A DNA stretch of 64,000 nt from Caprimulgus europaeus (GCA_907165065.1 OU015523.1:22285834-22349833), one strand, 5' to 3'. Shown: positions 33,055 to 47,273, counted from the stretch's first letter. Notes: generated by a model from the sequence alone, not told the origin. Numbers and translations are program-made.

Positions 33055-36000
33055 AGCTGTACTGCATCAATGCAATCTGGGAAGTTGCACCATTAATTTT
33101 CTGGAGACGTTTTAATGACAATGGACAGCTGAGTTTAGGGTGATGTGAAAAGATATTAGTTATTTCAGTAAAATATTCTGAACATAAGAATATCACACAT
33201 GGAAAATTGTGCTTTGAGATGATGACCATGTTCTCAAGTAATTACAATTTTTAACTTCTAACTTTTTGTGCAGAATTGTTAATTTTTTCCCATACTCTTA
33301 CTTTCTTGCAGTCATTTCTAACCAAAGATAATATCCAGATAAATTATGTTTCTTTTCTAGTAATTCCTCATAACATACAAGGTATTTAGCAATTATATAT
33401 TTAATATATCTGTGTTACTAAAACTACAACAGAAACAACACATCCAGAATATTACACACACTGGTAAAGGCAAATTATGCAAAGAAGAACCATATAGAGT
33501 TGTTATAGCATCCACTATATATATAATCATTCATTATAATACTAATTTTTATATACCCTTGTTTTGACATCTGAAATAGTGACAATATTTTTACATTCTT
33601 ATATTTCTGATTTTCAGGCAACATCCCTTCAGATTTTCTGGGCCAAGAAAAATAAAAGCATTTGTAGTGTGTCCATGGTAACCAGCTCTAAACAAAACAC
33701 TTAAAAGAGAGCAAAATTTTACTTCTGCAGCAGCAGGGGAAGGATATTTTAACAACTATAGCCTGAAGTACAGTTTCTTCTGCATGGCATCCCAGAGGAG
33801 ATGATGAATGTTACAACAGGAGTGCCTGAAATGAAAACTTGTGAAGGATCAGCAATGTCTGCCTGCAAAGAGAAGTACCTGAGTGGGAATGGACAAAATT
33901 CCAGCAAAAGAAGCTTCCATCAATAATGATTCAGCCTGGGGAAGCAGGAGGCATGATCAATGATAAGAAAATGGACAGAGCGAGTTTCTGGGTAGGGATG
34001 AGGTAAAAGGGGTATAGGACCAGTTCTGTTGGGAGCTTGGATATAGGAGGAGGATCTAGGAAGGACACTGCATGAAGAGCTAAAAAATCCTGAGTGAGAT
34101 AAGTAAGGAAATGCTGAGACATAGTTGGGAAAGGAGCATAGGCTCAACTGGCTGAGCTGAACCTGCCTGAGTTTAGGGTTTGGACCATGAGCTGGACAGG
34201 GAGGCTGAGGCTACAGAAAAGCCCCTAGAAGGTGACTATACTGCAGCAAAAGTATTTGGCCTATCTCTATTCAGTATCACTAAAATAGCTGGAACTATTC
34301 ATCACAAAAATCCTCCATAGCTTATTGATTGAGGTGTATTAATAGGCACTTGCCTGAAAGACAGACGTAGTTCAGATTGGAAATATAGGATATTACAGTT
34401 TTAGTAAGGTTACATTCCCTAGTGATTTCACATTTTTCCTCTTCTTCATGGAACCTGTCAGCTTCTGCTTTCAAAGCCCTTATCCTTTCACACATTGTTA
34501 TCTTTATAAAGGGGATAAGACAATATATAAAATCCACTTAAGTAAAGGTCTCCTTTCATCCAGCATTACTACTGAGATCCTTACATTGGCAGCAGTTTAC
34601 CAAAGTGCAGGCAAAAATCAATTTTAATTAGTATTTTTGGCTTTAATGAAAAGTGATTACAGAACTGGCATTTTAGTTAATACTGTTGAGATTTATAGTG
34701 GGGTGATGCTAATTAATTTTCTGTTGAATTGCTGTGGGCAATGAATAACTGCAATAAAATGGCAGATTTGCTGATACTAGAACTATATCAGCACTCCAGA
34801 GCTTCTTAACAAAAGGGAGCTTAATGGGTTGCAGGTATAATTTACATTACTTCTCATAAACTGCACATTATTATTTCTTTGTAATAGAAGAAAAGACAGC
34901 TTTTTATATTTTATAATAAGAGCAATGTCTTTTCCCACAATTTGGTGTCAACATATGCAAACCTTATGCAGAATGTAATAATATTTTAAGAACCTCTAGA
35001 TAGGGAAGATTTTATAGGGTAAGAAAATTTATCTGTGCTTAAATCTGTTTCTGTATATATCCTTGTTTTTCCATCATTAATTTTACTGTTTTCTTAGTAG
35101 AAAGATATAGTTGAACAAGGCACTTTCATTTAGACTTCAAGCAGTATGTGTCAGGAGGACTATATTTTACTGTGTGCTTGAACAGTGCCTATTGCTGTAG
35201 GGATTTCATTCCACTTCAAGCCTCCAGATGCAATCCTAGAGCCTACTGGCTTTGGGTGTGTTGGTCTTCATCTAATTTTCTTCAAACCACAGTAGAACTG
35301 GCACAGCTTCACTGGCTTCAGAGCAGTCATTATTTATGAAACATATACCAACCCCTCTTGAGTTAGAAGAAAGCACTTCATACACCCTGAATCAAATTAC
35401 AGCTGCCTGGTGTTGTAATTTGTGGAACTCATGTGAAAACACAGAAATCCTGTTTTTTTTCCCTAGAGCTACAGCATGGGATGCTATGCTGTAGGACTAG
35501 CAAACGTATACTGAACATTTTTGTTACTGACCTCCAGAAGAGGCTGGGTTGATATTGTGACCAATGGAGGATGCATCTTCTCTTAAGTGCAGGACATCAT
35601 AATTGCTCACAAGGAGTGACATCTACTCCAGACTTTATGTAGATATTATGACACCAGGAACTGCTCCTGATGAATGAAGTACTGCCAAGATATCAAGAAA
35701 GTGGTGAGTAATGAGTTGTCAAATAATGAAAACAGCTGCAAAATCAAGGGTTTGTTTTTGTTTTTATTTTCCCCTTAGTAAATGGTCAGAAGCAGAGGCC
35801 AATTTCTCTTTTAGGTTTATGCTAGCTTTAAGATTTTTTGGTAGGTATGAGGAATGGAAACTTGCCTAACTTCAAGCAAAAGCTAAAATTCTGCTTCGAG
35901 CTTTTTGGCTCTAGTGTTTGAGACCTTGAAAAAACACACTGAAGAATAAAAGGTTCAGAGGGAAATCATGAGCATTGCCACCACTTAGAATTAACCTCCC

Positions 36001-37179
36001 ACCTCCAGAGGTAGGTCCAGCTGCAGATGCTTGTTCCAGCCACCATTTAACCCTTCTAACACATGCGAAACAATATGATGAAATTGAATCATATACTGCC
36101 TACCAAAAACTGTTTCATACAGGAACACTGAACAGTTTTCAGTTTTGATTTAACTAGCAAAAATGGTTGCACCTTGGCCAAGGCAGGTAGTTATTTGGTA
36201 GTGATAGTTAAATCTTTAATTAAAACAGTTCAAATAATATGTGATTAAATTATGATAGTTTGGATATAATTATAAGGACATTTAAGCACATTTTCTCATG
36301 CTTTGTTTTAAGTCTCAGAAAACACAGCAAAACCTGTAAAAAAATTCTTTTAAAGCTCTAAGTGCTTTAGTTATTGCAATATGTGTGATGGTAAATTCTT
36401 GGAGAACATAAGACCCTAAATATTGAAATCAAGTAGACTTAGGAAGGTACCTAAACATATTGGAAAACCTTTCTGCAAGTCCTAGATTTGAAGCAGCAGT
36501 ATATGAGATATATCTTACATGCACAGTCTTTTACAGTGGTGACTGGTTTTATTTGGGTTTAGTAAGGAAACAACACTGATGTGATTACTCTATATATGCA
36601 GGCATATGTGTGTCTACTGTTATTCTCCTTTTAAGTATCTTCAGAATCTTCAGAATCTCCTGTCCAATTCTGATCACATCTGAAAGAGGAGAACATATAA
36701 AGTTCCTACAAGTGGCTGAATAGAGGCAAAAGATGCTACTTATTTACAGTTTCTACTGAGGAAAAGGTGCAAGCATGAGCTTGCCTTCAACAGGCATCAG
36801 AAAATCATAACATAGAGACTTTGAGCTAAAATGCCATCAGGTGTCATTAGTTTTAATGCCCCCAGACTAACTTGGTTCTCCCTGTCCGCCCCTCCCCCCC
36901 CACCCGCCTAAATCCATGAAAATTGACTGTAGGCTGTTTTCTGCTTTGTTTAAATAATATCCATTTGCAAGACAGATGACACATTAGGCACTACATTAGT
37001 CTCCATGACTGCCATTATAATCTTGAGGGCCAGATTGTTGCTAGCCCTGAACGGATGCACAAATGGAGAAAGGTTGTCTGTGTCATTCTTCCGGTATGTC
37101 CCTTGCTACAGAGAAGCAGCAAAACAGCTCTTTTATGATTTGATCCTGCAAAGCTGCTCAGTGCTAGCATACCCATGGC

Positions 37180-37201
37180 AAAAAAAAAAAAAAAAAAAAA
37201 A
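37180..37201 (+). repeat. A22 homopolymer
   Basis: Twenty-two A follow CCCATGGC. There is no AATAAA a short way upstream, so a poly(A) tail of a retrocopy is unlikely. Confidence 0.9.
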
Positions 37202-40200
37202 GCTAGGTCTCAGCTTCCCAGCCATACTGGCTTGTGTTTGGGATTGCACCTGATTGAGCTGGTCTGAAATGAAATAGTTTTATATTTTATCTAAACAATA
37301 CCATCAAGACATTTGTATTTAGCAGTAGAGAATCCTGCAGTAGCACAAAATGCAATCTAAAGATTGTGATGGTACTTGCGATAGAGGGATGCTCAGTCAT
37401 TTTTTTCACAGGAAAAAACATTCACTAGCATATTAGTGGGTTTTAGTAAGAGGTATAGACCCTAGGAAGGAAGTTGAAAACTAGAGTCTTCCTTAGTGAC
37501 TGAGTAATAAGCCACTCAGAGTATTCAGATTGTCACAGAAACCTGAAAATGAAAAAGACTAAGTCCACAGCAACATTGTCACCTAAAGCTAAACATTAAA
37601 TTTGATTAGACTAATATCCACTACATCACTAACAAGCTTTCTAAGTACTTAAGCTACATTAGGATGCTAGGAGATAATACAAAGCTGGTGTGCTTAATGA
37701 TTTAGGCTGACATCCATTATCTCAACTAGAGTTCCAGACATGTGGCATACAGGAAACTATTTAATTTACCTCAAAATGGTTTTAGTCTTTGGTGGGTATT
37801 GGTCCTTTAGCAAACACACAAAAAATTTCAGGACGTATTGTGGTCATTAGGCTTGGCACAAGCATGTCATCCAAAAATGACAGATGTTTGACTTCTTTTC
37901 GGGTGCTTCTCCACTTTTCCAGAAAATGGTTTAGTATGCCTACCTTATCCCAAAAATTCAGACTCCAAAGAGCAGCTCACCATCCAACCCTAAGTAGCCC
38001 AATCACTGGGGTGTAATTCACAGCAAGCTCAAGACCCCTCCACACCCCTGTGAAATGAGCTGGAGAAGAAAATAAATTCTGGGTGCTCATCTTACACAAA
38101 ATATTGAGGTTGCTGCTGTTTTACAGCAGACCTCACTTGAAAAGACTTTAAATTTGACTCCCAATAGATGTTGCTTTTAAGCAGGGCTTTGTGTTTGGTC
38201 CTGTAAAAGAGGCTGGTCCTACTGCAATAAGCCCACAATTTAAAAAATGCAACTCTGACCACCCATGCCTCACCGTGCTTTTTTAGTTGCACTTTAGCCA
38301 TCCTCCTCTTGCAGAGGCGTTTCCCTGGCTCTGAAAAACAACATTAAGTTACAATCTATTTTCTGCATGAGAAAATGCTACCCCGCTTGCCAGTTTTGCT
38401 CCCCTCCAGCTGGCCATGTTTCTCCACGCCTGTCACAATCTACTGTTGTACGGGAATTGCCAGATTTAAAGTGGAGGGAAAACCATTTGGCATTAGCTCC
38501 CACCTCAGCTCACCCATTTTCTGATGAGCTCGTCTGTGAGAGCACCCTTTTGCTCCCCTCTAATGTGCAGCACATAAAGGACCACAAGACTCAGAAGACA
38601 ATAAAAAGAAAGCAATGGGACTTTGTTAAGCATGTGCTTAAAGTGAAGCTGATGAGAGCTGGAGGATTTAGGAAACTTGTTATGGGTTTTCTGAGATAGA
38701 GCCTTGGCCTGGTGGTGCCATAGCCCTCAATCTAGAAATTAAATAACAGTTCTAGAGTTGAACTCTGGAGTTGTAAAAGGAGGAAAACCCTCACTCTCTG
38801 CTTTATATTCAGCACAATGTCTTTTCATATGCATTCCTTTTTTATAGTTCTTCAGCTAATTTTTGACCTATATGATTCTGTTCATATCTAAACCAATTAA
38901 AATAATTTTGAGAACAGGATTTAAGGACACACTGATTAAATGCTTTTCTTCAGCCTAAAAAGCCACAGTCTGCCTTTCCTACTAATTTAATAACTCTGGT
39001 GAAGATTTCAAGATTTCCCAGAAAGATTGATGCTTTACAGATTGGCATGAACATGTCCAGCAGTCCTGCTATCCTAACATATAGGGCTGATCTGAAGCAA
39101 TATAAATGTTTTGCATGGATAGCATGTAGCCAAGCAAACACACTGGAGTATCTTAGGAGCAGAACCAATCCTTAAAAAGATATAAACTTAACTGGCCTAG
39201 TGTTCTACCTCTAAGGTGGAAATGTTCCCTTCTATTGGTAGCAGACGGTTGTTTTCACTATGTGCCATCTACACTATTTTGATGAGTGCACTGAAGGATA
39301 AAGAAGTCAAAACTAATCCACCCATTCATACTTTTTTTCTTGCTTACCTCCCTCAGAGAGAGGATCAGCAGGGCCCGTGACCCATGCAGGTGTGAGAAAC
39401 TGCTGTTACAAAAGAGTGGAAACACCACTGCTGGCAAAGGGTAAAAGCCACAAGCAGTTTACTAGGCATAGGGGAAAAGAAAATGTACTCTCTCTTCAAG
39501 AATTAGACAGGAATCAAAGATCATTAATGAAATACATAGAAATATCACTGCACTCCAGAAATCTCTCCTTGGACCACAGCTGATGGCCAGGTATTGTCTG
39601 AGGAACTGCATGCTTGAAGCAGTGGCCCGGCAGGTACAGGAGCCAAACGTGGACAGCTTCTTCCTCCTGAGGCTGGCACCATGAAACACTGATCCTGGGT
39701 GACAGCAGCATGTAGAAACACACAGGTTGGTGCTGTCTAACCCATTGGAGCGTTTGGCTTCCATACTCAACTTATGCAACATGCATTGAGGCTCCATGCT
39801 GTTGCTGAACCTACATGCTGCCAATGAGGCTACATCACTATCCATTTCTGAGACTAAATTTATGCAAATGTTTTATGTGTTTCCTACAATCCCTCCCCAT
39901 ATACCTCAGTCTGTCCCCCAAATTTCAGTTCACTGACTTTCATTTCTACCAATTCAATATTTTATTGATCTACTAAGCACATGATTTCCATTGAAAAACA
40001 AAACACAACCAGAATGTTGCAACATGCTGGTTTCAAGCTAGGTGAAATATGTAATAGTGTAGACACCTTCGAAGTTTGTACATTCACTGGTCTTTAGATT
40101 TTTATCTGACTCTGTAGCATCTGGAAGCAAAGGTTATTTACACTGATGACTTGACCTATCTTTAAATATATCACTAATTTAGAGTACAACAGTTCATGAA

Positions 40201-40354
40201 CAGGTGTCAAGTAACCTGGAAATGAAAAAAAGTAAATTAAGCGTGTAGATTATTTAAAGAAAAAAATGCAGTTCTTAAATTTTAATTTGTGTCTTGACAT
40301 TTCGGCAAGTCTGGAGCAGATAACACCTGGATGTATGTGCAAAATATTTAATGA

Positions 40355-40792
40355 GGGACTTCCTGGAGCACCTCTCCTACGAGGACAGGCTGAGAGAGTT
40401 GGGGCTGTTCAGCCTGGAGAAGAGAAGGCTACAGGGGCATCTTATAGCAGCCTTCCAGTACCTGAAGGGAGCCTACAAGAAAGCTGGGGAAGGACTTTTC
40501 ATAAGGGCAGTTAATGACAGAACAAGAGGAAATGGCTTTAAATTGAAAGAGGATAGGTTTAGATTAGATATTAGGAAGAAATTATTCACTGTGAGGGTGG
40601 TGAGACACTGGAACAGGTTGCCCAAGGAAGCTGTGGATGCCCCCTCCCTGGAAGTGTTTAAGGCCAGGTTGGATGAGGCTTTGAGCAGCCTGGTCTAGTG
40701 GAAGGTGTCCCTGCTGATGGCAGGGGGGTTGGAACTAGATGATCTCTAAGGTCCCTTCCAGCCCAAACCATTCTATGATTCTATGATTCTAT
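40355..40792 (+). mobile_element. CR1 LINE 3' end, well preserved
   Basis: It starts within CTGGAGCACCTCTCCTACG and runs to the typical CR1 terminus GGAACTAGATGATCTCTAAG...TTCTATGATTCTATGATTCTAT. The frame 40351-40698 (about 115 codons) is intact and encodes the C-terminal tail of the CR1 ORF2 protein (YEDRLRELGLFSLEKRRL, then [20 protein letters not shown], then HWNRLPKEAVDAPSLEVFKA). Absence of stops and the clean 3' octamer repeats suggest a younger copy than the others here. It is strongly 5' truncated, so it cannot move on its own. Confidence 0.95.
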
Positions 40793-41642
40793 ACTCAGAT
40801 TTTACCTGTGGTATTTGCACACCTGCATTCTGTAGTTTTGGAAAACATGGGGACAGTAATAGATACACCTACGTGGCATGATTTAGTGCTACATGATGGA
40901 AACAGAATTAACTCTGAATTAGTTATATCAGCTATAGAAAGAAGTTCAGCACTTGTCCTGGTCTAGTTACCCTTGCTGAGTAACACAGTACTTTAGGATC
41001 CCCAGCAACTTCACACAGCATCGTGCAATATTATATGCTTATACCTAGAAAATAAATTTTTATGAAGTGATTCTCTGACTACTATGTCTCCATTGAAGGC
41101 CATGACTACTACTAAAACTCAGCACTTACTGTAGATTAGGTCACGAAGGAAAAAATGTTGTCTTTGTCTAGATTTTTAGTGTTACTGTAACACAGCTGTA
41201 TTGTGTGTTGAAATATGAAATAAGAGTGGACTGCATAGGGCCTACGCACTTATGTTTGGTCTGAAATTGCTCATGCTCGTCTCAGCTGGGAAGATCATTT
41301 TGGTGGAAAAGTTCACACAAACAGAATATGTTTCTGAGTCATTCAAAATGAAGCAGTCGTTTATAACTTTTCCAAATTTTGTATTTGCATTTTAATACTG
41401 TAGCAAATTTGACTTAGAATTGATGTACACAAAAAACCCTAATGAGAACTCCCTTAATTTTTTATTTATAGACTTATAAAGGGTGAAAACCAAATTCTGA
41501 GCTCTGAAAATCCTCAAGCTTTGCTACATTTCCAGTGGAGATTTAAATTTTGCAGCAGAATGCCACATTAAAGTAATCAGCTAGTGACCTGCTCTGTTTA
41601 ATCTATTTAACTTTTTATCTACCTCTGAAAGTTTAATGAGTT

Positions 41643-41670
41643 TATATATATATATCTATTACTATATATA
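41643..41670. repeat. TA-rich simple repeat
   Basis: TATATATATATAT is followed after a short break by TATATATA, read directly. Confidence 0.85.
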
Positions 41671-42535
41671 AAATGGTGATGAAGATGGCAGAATCTTTTG
41701 TATTTCTATGATATATGAAAGTTATTTAAAATTAATGTAAAGACTAGATGGCCGTTGTTCAATTTTTTGGTAGTAAAACTAGGTTTATAGAGGAAATGAG
41801 GTTTTTCACTGGAAATTACCTTTTCTGCTCACAACAGTGCTATGAAACTGCCTAAATACAATTTTTCGCAGATTTTTGGCAGCAGAAAATTTTCTGGACA
41901 TAGAAGTGAGAGGAATTTATGATTTTAATGTCAAGCCCAAAATTTTAAACTGATAGAAGGTGTCTGATACCAGAAAGCACTGACTGTTAAGCAATATCAG
42001 GCAGATGTTAGATAGTGAATATCAAATTAGCTCCCTGACACAGCACAGATCCCAGTGGACCAGTTTCACATCACAAAACAACACAGCACTCCGACTTCTC
42101 AGCAACAAAGCTAAATTCTAATGGGCCTATCCATCACCTCCAGACACATATGGACTGTCACCCTGCTGCTTCGCTCCCACCCAGCACTGAAAAGTGGCTC
42201 TCAGGTGCTGCCTGCCTCCAGACTGCCACTTTTCCCAAGCAGGTCCACAAAGCTGGCCATTTTCCCTGCATAACTGCTGCTTTATGCACAATTTAAACCT
42301 GGATATATGTAGCTTCCATCTGAGGGATTTTTCCAGCCCTTCTCAATTAAATCTTCTTTCAGTCCTCTCTGTCTGTTGGTCCCATCTGGTCTGTATTCCT
42401 GCTTTATCATTTACTGACTCTCTGGAGCTAAAAGGTAAACAAATATGACATATTTTTCCTTAGTGCTTTTCTTACCTCCCTCCTTTCCCCTTACCTATCC
42501 TGTCTTCCATGTGAAAGGTGAGACTGGATCCACTG

Positions 42536-42567
42536 AAGTTCATTGTACTTTAAAGTTCAATGAACTT
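42536..42567. repeat. inverted repeat with 10-bp arms
   Basis: AAGTTCATTG and CAATGAACTT flank a 12-nt spacer that itself contains the palindrome ACTTTAAAGT. Confidence 0.85.
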
Positions 42568-45500
42568 TGAAATTTACACTCATGGAAATCAGCCTGGCCA
42601 AGGTGTCTTACTGGGGTAAGCTGCCCATGATGCAGCTACTGTTACTAGTTATTTCTGATTAATATGCCTTTTAACTATTATTCAAAAATCCCTATACAAT
42701 GAGAACACAACCTACATAAAAATGGATGAATTAAAAATACAAAGTTACCTTCAAAGATATCAGCACTATCATATCAACACAATCATTAAAGCCTGCAGCT
42801 TAGATGTAGTCTATTGGTAAAACTAATTTTTAGTTGTAGTTTGTCATTATTTCAAATTTCTTCTGCATGCACCAAGGCTGCTTGAGTCTTTTTCTGAGCC
42901 TCTCACTAAGATGTTGGTGAAAAGTCTCCAGTACTACCTAAATGGTACATAATTATATAGTAAATTACCATGCTTGAAAAATGGAAAGGGCCATCTGTGA
43001 TAAGGACAAGATAAGTTTCAGTCAGAAGATAACTGAGTGGGAGGAAATCTTTCCCCAACATCTGTTTGGCTTGTTTGGATTAATCCTCTCCAGTTATTTT
43101 GTACTGTCTCTCCAGGAAGAATGGATGGGTGGAGAAGTGTGTTCCAAAATCAAAGTGATTGATCTCATGCATGCAGGAGTTTGAAAGGTCAGCTCAGTGA
43201 AAGGGAGACTCGTGAGAATGCGACTAAAAATGAGCTAGATTTTGTGTATAATGAGTGCAAAAGAAAAAAAATATATGCTGGGTCTTTCATCTTTCCTTGG
43301 CCATGGTAGGTGACACAGTCACAGCAGATAATAAAGTCAGGGAACATTCCCTCCCGTATTCTCCTCTCTATATCCAGGGTAGTTGCCTTGAATGGGCAAG
43401 TGGCAGCCAAACAGATCACACAGCAGCTGGGTGCCCACCTCTGTGTTTTGAATAGTTGTCTTTCTATACATTCACATACTGTCTTAGAGGTTATTTTTAT
43501 TACTTCATATGTTTATTACATTAGTACTTAAAAAGTCTGGGTTGATATATCTCAACTATGTGGACAGGAAACTACAAATACAAAGGACAGTCCCTGCTCT
43601 AGTGTTTATTGATGATATTATCTTTGTCCTAGTAAACCTAGCTAACTGTGCTCTCTGGAAATCCCACGGAGTACCCAGTTTAATGAACCTCTAATCTAAA
43701 TTAACTGATAAATGAATAAAACCTATGTTATTTGCCTCGAGTTTCTTAAGTAATCTGGAAGAATTTAAGGTAATCCATCTTCTATCGTACAAATATATTT
43801 TTATTGAAAGTCCTAATCCAAAGCCTTGCAATTTAATCAGATGTATATGAGGCCTTTTCTGCCTGTCCCATAAGCTTCTCTCAACAGAGTCCTTCAACAG
43901 TAAGTAGAAGTGCCTTGTGGGATCTCCAAGTCATCAATTTCTCTAGCACACCCTCCTTCACTTAAAATGGAAGGCTGCTTGCATGCATCAGCTCCAGGGT
44001 CACGTATTTGAAAATATACACAAGCCATAGAAGTACAGAAGCCATTTATGAACTCTGTCTACCTTGAGTAACTCGTGGAAAGTCCATCACTACCTACAGC
44101 AAATGTCTACCACTGATGTGAATGTGAATCATCATATCTGAAATGCCAGTCCTCTTTGCATACAAGAACTTGGACCCCCAGACAACTGTTCAATATAATC
44201 TAGGATAACACTGCAATAAGGAATGAGTGAAAACCTCCTTTAGTCTTCAACTTCTTTAAAATTCTCAGCAAAATGGTTAGGGGCTGATTTTGCATGTGTA
44301 AATCCGACAAGATTTGTAGCAAGTTCTTGATGACTTTGTATTTACAGATTCAGCTATTTGATTTAAGTTTTTGGAAACTGTCTAAACTGTCTAAATTCTT
44401 GGAGTAGTAATGAATTATGGTGATAAGTTATTTCTTTAAAATGCAGGAAATAACTATGTTTAAATGTATGAATGCCTGCAGGGTGATTTTTTTTGCTTGG
44501 TTTCTGAGTTTTAGAGATTTTTTTCCCTGTAAAAAGTCACAGTTGGTACAATAAACTAGAAGTTTTATCAGCATAACAAAATATTTAGTACGGGCAACAA
44601 TTCCATTTATTGAGCAAAACATTAAGATGTGTTCAATTGACTATTGCCATAGTTCTTGAAGAACTGGGAAATAGGATAATTAATCTTTTGTGCTGCAATT
44701 TAAAATAGTCAGTGTGATTTAATTTTTATTTTGCTTGTCTGTTTTTTTTTTTCTTTTTTTTTTCCTTTAGTGTAAATTGGCACATTACCTAAATGTAAAG
44801 TCAATGTACAAGTGGGTTTTATCCACTGGTGGGGTTACTGATATGTCTTTATTGCAGAGCTTACAATGTGCAAAATCTTATTCTATTTCAGTAAATCAAG
44901 CTAAGGTATTTTTAGAAACTCTACTTTGTGGAGCAGAGGAGGAAAGTACCTCTCTGTTTTCACCCTTCTATTTTCCATCCAGATCTTCTGGCAGGTGACG
45001 TTTGGTCTCTGAGGAGCCCATCAGTGCTAAATCAGGTACACAGATGGCTGCAGAGCTATATGAAATGTCCCTTTTTTTCCCAGCATTTGCAGTCCTTGCT
45101 GGCTGAAAAAACAGTGACAGTTAAGATGACCATGCCAAGTGATTTGGAGCTTATGCATGTACAGCTAAGTCTGATTGCCAAAAACCCAATATAAAATAAG
45201 TCAAGCTAGAGAATGAACAGCTCTGTTACACAGTGCTGTGACAGCAATGCAGAGAGCTACACTTGAAGAAAAAGGACTTACTGAGAGTTAAATGGCACAA
45301 TAGATGAGATGAACAGTACTCACCTAATTGTACCCCCTGTACATTTGGAGATAAATCCATAGATTTCAACTAAAAGCTGCTTTTCATACCTTAGCATTTC
45401 CATGTTGGGAACAGATTTAAATCAATGTGTAATTGCATTAAAGTTACTCTTTACTTACCTTACAATTTTGAACAACTTTATTGGGGGATGGATAAAATAC

Positions 45501-46040
45501 AAGTCAGTACCTACTATGATAAAACAAAGAGATCACTCAGAAGAAGATATACAATTAAGAATATTATCTAAGCCAAGAGTATGCTGAATGTATTAGTATA
45601 TACTACTGATATTCTATCCTATCTCCATTGCCTGACCTCTTAATCTATAGCCCCATATTTTTATTGATTTTATAGCAGAGATAATCAGTTCTGCAATTAA
45701 GAGTAACAGTATCAACTCTTGCTGCCAAGCACTGCCAGCAAACAGGCAGGTAGCAACTCAGTTGGACCTCTCAGCAGTAAACTAGCCGAAGCTGCCCGGG
45801 AAAGGTCAGAAGAGCACCAAATAGCAACCCAAGTCACACAAAAGTTGGCACTAAGAACAGCACAGGATTTTGACTTGGGGGTGAAAAGTTACTGAAGGTA
45901 AAGGAGGCTGTGAGTGGTTGGGAAACCTACAACCTAGAGGAAAAAAAAAGCAAGGAGAATATGCATGGGAGGAGTTCATTCTGCAGAGCAGAGTGAGGGT
46001 TTGATGCTGCAAATTGTGTGTGCGGACACGTGTGTGCATG

Positions 46041-46056
46041 TGTGTGTGTGTGTGTG
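46041..46056 (+). repeat. TG dinucleotide microsatellite
   Basis: A run of TG units lies inside a wider TG-rich segment (about 46016-46060). Confidence 0.9.
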
Positions 46057-46949
46057 CATGACTGTGCATTAGGATGGAGGAAGGGAACAAAAGACTACAC
46101 AGGCTATGGATAAAGGAAGAATTGAGTTTTAAAGGTGCTGAGCACATAAAACATTTCAACTATAGCGGTTGTAATAATTTGGTGTTTCCTTGTGCCTATG
46201 CAAGGCACTATCTCCTACCAGAAATGTTAATCCAAGTAAAGAGGGAGTGGAAGCCCATGTGCACTTAATGCTCCTCAACTTCCATCTCTGTTCAGCTGAA
46301 TACAACATCAGCAGGATGCTCCGGTGGCTGAATGCAAGTCAATGAAGCTGACTATGACAAAGCTAAACAGAACATATAAGCAAATGCCAATGTATTTATG
46401 AGAACTATCATATACATAGATCTCACAGTGACTTAATTATTGCTCCAGCCTTAGGGACCAGTCACTCAAAAGGGAACATTCTGTTGCAGAATGCAGTAGT
46501 TTCACTAACAGGCTGTCATTTGTCCATTTAATGCTGTCTGAGAAAGTAGTCTTCAGTCCACAGCTGTGGCAACTGTGTGGTTTATACTGGCAAACAGTTA
46601 CTTCTTAATGTTGATGAGGTTAGAGGTTAAAATTGAAACATCTATTCAGATTCCAGCTATCTATTACAAGGCAGAATTTATTGCTCCTATACTGTGAAAT
46701 TTGGGTTGGCAGAAATCACAAAAAAGCCAAGCACTACTGTAAAGATGTGCCAATTCTTCTATAAGGAGAGAAGTATTATTTGTGCAAAATACACCTACTA
46801 GAAGGCATAGTAAAATTAGTGGAAGAGTTACTGAAGCTGCCAGTTATAACACAGCTACTTTCTACGTGGAATTGCCTATGACAGAAATGGCATACCAGGA
46901 GAGAAACCCCTACAAAAGGATACTTTTTTAGAAAGGACCAAAAAAAATT

Positions 46950-47273
46950 GCAGAGGGATGGCTCATGAGGAATCTTTCAGGAAGGCTGATCAAGGGGCAA
47001 TGGGTGTTAGGACAAGGGGCAATGGGTGTAAGCTGGAACACAGGAGGTTCTGCTTAAACTTGAGAAAGAACTTCTTTACAGTAAGGGTGACAGAGCACAG
47101 GAACAGGCTGCCCAGGGAGGTTGTAGAGTCTCCTTCTCTGGAGACATTCAAGACCCGCCTGGATGCCTTCCTGTGTGATCTCATCTAGGTGTTCCTGCTC
47201 CGGCAGGGTGATTGGACTAGATGATCTTTTGAGATCCCTTCCAATCCATAGCATTCTGTGATTCTGTGATTCT
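46950..47273 (+). mobile_element. CR1 LINE 3' end (second subfamily)
   Basis: It ends GATTGGACTAGATGATC...ATTCTGTGATTCTGTGATTCT, a CR1 terminus with a GTG variant of the repeat. Frame 46958-47188 encodes the ORF2 C-terminal tail ([39 protein letters not shown]). A 17-bp segment CAAGGGGCAATGGGTGT is duplicated in tandem at 46991-47007 and 47013-47029. It is 5' truncated at about 46950. Confidence 0.92.

Larger units (their letters stand above)
29459..40354. other. long AT-rich stretch without a recognisable gene or transposon
   Basis: About 10.9 kb in which I see only simple repeats (listed separately) and short two-strand open frames. The pyrimidine tract plus AG at 33021-33056 is followed by 28 open codons. 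A non-repetitive segment near 34600-35060 has many TAATTA-type sites. The frame 39462-39845 on minus is long but featureless. Confidence 0.5.
40793..46949. other. AT-rich stretch without a recognisable gene
   Basis: It holds a TA-rich simple repeat (41643-41670), a small inverted repeat (42536-42567), a GT microsatellite (46041-46056) and a pyrimidine tract with AG at 44737-44770 leading into a fully open 224-nt segment (see findings). No transposon is recognised. Confidence 0.5.

Noticed and set aside
39462-39845. 127-codon minus-strand frame, cysteine-rich
   Set aside because: Overlapping frames and no recognisable cysteine spacing. It could be an old repeat but cannot be supported as a gene.
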